Below, in pieces: positions 62,401-64,000 of a DNA stretch of 64,000 nt (positions are counted from its first letter, which is position 1; each line of letters opens with the position of its first letter). The notes under the pieces are model-generated. The model did no database searches and was not told the origin of the DNA. It saw only the letters and a list, made by a program, of their open reading frames with translations. Position numbers and translations under genes: made by a program. The stretch is taken from NCBI GenBank assembly GCA_038502055.1, contig JAXRKN010000033.1, positions 248,001 to 312,000 of the forward strand, in the 5' to 3' direction. Source of the stretch: Tanytarsus gracilentus. Taxonomy: Eukaryota; Arthropoda; Insecta; Diptera; Chironomidae.

Positions 62401-64000
62401 GCTGGATGGAAACTTTTTTGTTTTCCGCCAGCCCCAAAAGAAAAAAAATTACCCTTGCCTTCGTGTAGCCCTTAAAAAATATGTAATAAAAGCCATTTTC
62501 CATCCCAAGGTGATCAAAAAAGGAAGAAAACTCATTTAAAGTGCGGGCACCTTCGGCTATTATGGCAAGCTATGTACAGGCATGCTGATGATGATGGAGA
62601 ATGTGTGTGTGTGGGACCTCAGCGATTGCAAGGTGAATAAAAAATACGGTCGTCTTCAATAGAAAATGTGTATCACGTTTTTGAGCACCTCTAATTCTCC
62701 ATTTGGGAATTCCAATTTCTTTTTACCCTTCAGATGTCTCTTTGGGGTTACTAAAGGTAAAATATGTAGAGAAAAAAATTGAGATTCCATATTTAAAATG
62801 TTTAGTTTTCAACGAAAAAATTTCAACTCAGTAATTTAGAAAATTGATCACTTTACAGTCTCGACAATGACCCTTAAAAATTTATCATGTCCTTAATTAG
62901 TCCTTCGAGAGGTGAAAATTTTCACAGATCAATTTTGACTATCAACGACAACCTGTTGAAACTTTTTCTCTCCTCGAAGTAGATAAGTAAAGGCAAAAAA
63001 AATCCTCTTAGACCAATTTTGGTAAATTGGCATTTTGAGTCTATGAATAGAATAGTCATACATATTGTGCCGACAAAGCTCTCTTAAGAGTGACCACCTT
63101 TCTCACTTCATTCATTATTAAGAATGTGTGTATGGGAAGTGAAAAGACAGACAATAGAAAATCGATGTTTTTGCTATCATGTTGATGGTTATTGGGATGA
63201 TAATTTGAATGCAAATTGGTTAATTGGATATGTCTATTGGATGAGTGATTGGAAGCTGAATTATTCAGAATAATTTTATGAAGTTTTTGAGGTAGAAATT
63301 GTTAATTTTTGATTTACCTGGAATGAAAAATTAAATTAACATTTTGTCTATAATTTTTGACGATACATCATTTTTATTTTTCTTCTTTATAATCAAGGAC
63401 TATCAACGTAGCTCCTTATTTATGTATATAATTCCTTCACTTTTCTTTATGTATAAATAAATTATTTTTTTATGATTTATACAAAAGAACATTTTTTTGC
63501 TATTCTTAATATTTTTTACAGAGAAATTTCTTCAAGATGAAAGAAATCAAGAGAGGAAAATGTTGCTATGCTACAGACATCTATAAAAGGTGTATTCCAT
63601 ATAATATATATTTTAATCTTCTATCTCGATTCTCTTTTGTCTTCGTCTAATCAACTGAGAAACTAAATACGTTTTTCCTCTTCATTGCTGTTTGTGTATG
63701 ATGCTCGCTTTGACGAGAATGAGGTAAATGCTTATGAGCAACATAGGATGATAGTCAGGATTTGTTCGTAAATTAAATAACAATGAAATTTCACATGCAT
63801 AAAACGCCTTAAATTGATGAGATTCAACTCAAAAAATATTTCAATAAGAGCAGAAATTTCCATCATCGTTGAGACTATAAATTAAATGTAGGAATAAATT
63901 TGCATATTTCTCTCGTTTTGTGATCTTCTGAGTCATAGACTCCATTCTTGAAATTAAAAAGCATAAAATCGAGGGTGAAAAATTTTAAATGAAATTTTAA
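56468..64000. other. AT-rich stretch without a supported gene
   Basis: No recognisable protein, RNA or repeat family. The ORFs at 57034-57555, 59071-59271 and 61507-61807 overlap others in opposite frames and lack motifs. Confidence 0.5.

Overview
The window looks like AT-rich nuclear DNA from an insect, most likely a nematoceran fly such as a midge. The genes have short phase-consistent GT-AG introns, and the protein set is animal and insect specific: amnionless, a beta-glucan recognition protein (GNBP), Methuselah-type receptors and TMEM64. This placement is inference; no marker gene fixes the species. Nearly all six-frame ORFs are shadows. I rebuilt the real genes by joining exons whose splice sites and phases agree.

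Layout. 35-634: possible exons of an unrecognised minus-strand gene. 5679-10993 (+): a mitochondrial class III aminotransferase (AGXT2-like, 7 exons, 490 aa). Its fifth intron holds a complete antisense gene, amnionless (8216-10347, 3 exons). 12562-12880: an 18-bp minisatellite built on the palindrome GGGAAATTCCC. 15472-21521 (-): TMEM64 (4 exons), whose 4.4-kb intron carries a 1.7-kb foldback element (19176-20900). 22407-26989 (-): a 13-exon GNBP with four tandem CBM39 domains. 30244-31328: a hAT-type non-autonomous element. 37443-39578 (-): glutamine-hydrolysing asparagine synthetase. 43349-43984: a Transib-like non-autonomous element. 47768-51595 (-): two head-to-tail Methuselah-like GPCR genes. 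54391-56381: a 2-kb satellite that ends in an intron-bearing tRNA-Ser(GCU)-like gene. The rest (about 11-15 kb, 27-37 kb, 44-47.7 kb and 56.5-64 kb) is AT-rich with no gene I can support.

The genes are unrelated housekeeping, receptor and immunity loci and do not form one system. The most unusual items are the tRNA-Ser-like gene whose 3' half has been amplified about 30 times into a satellite (every unit keeps a Pol III B box and a T-run), the GNBP with four CBM39 modules built from phase-1 exons, and a mobile element whose ends read CACAGTG with a 5-bp target duplication, as expected for Transib, the RAG-related superfamily.
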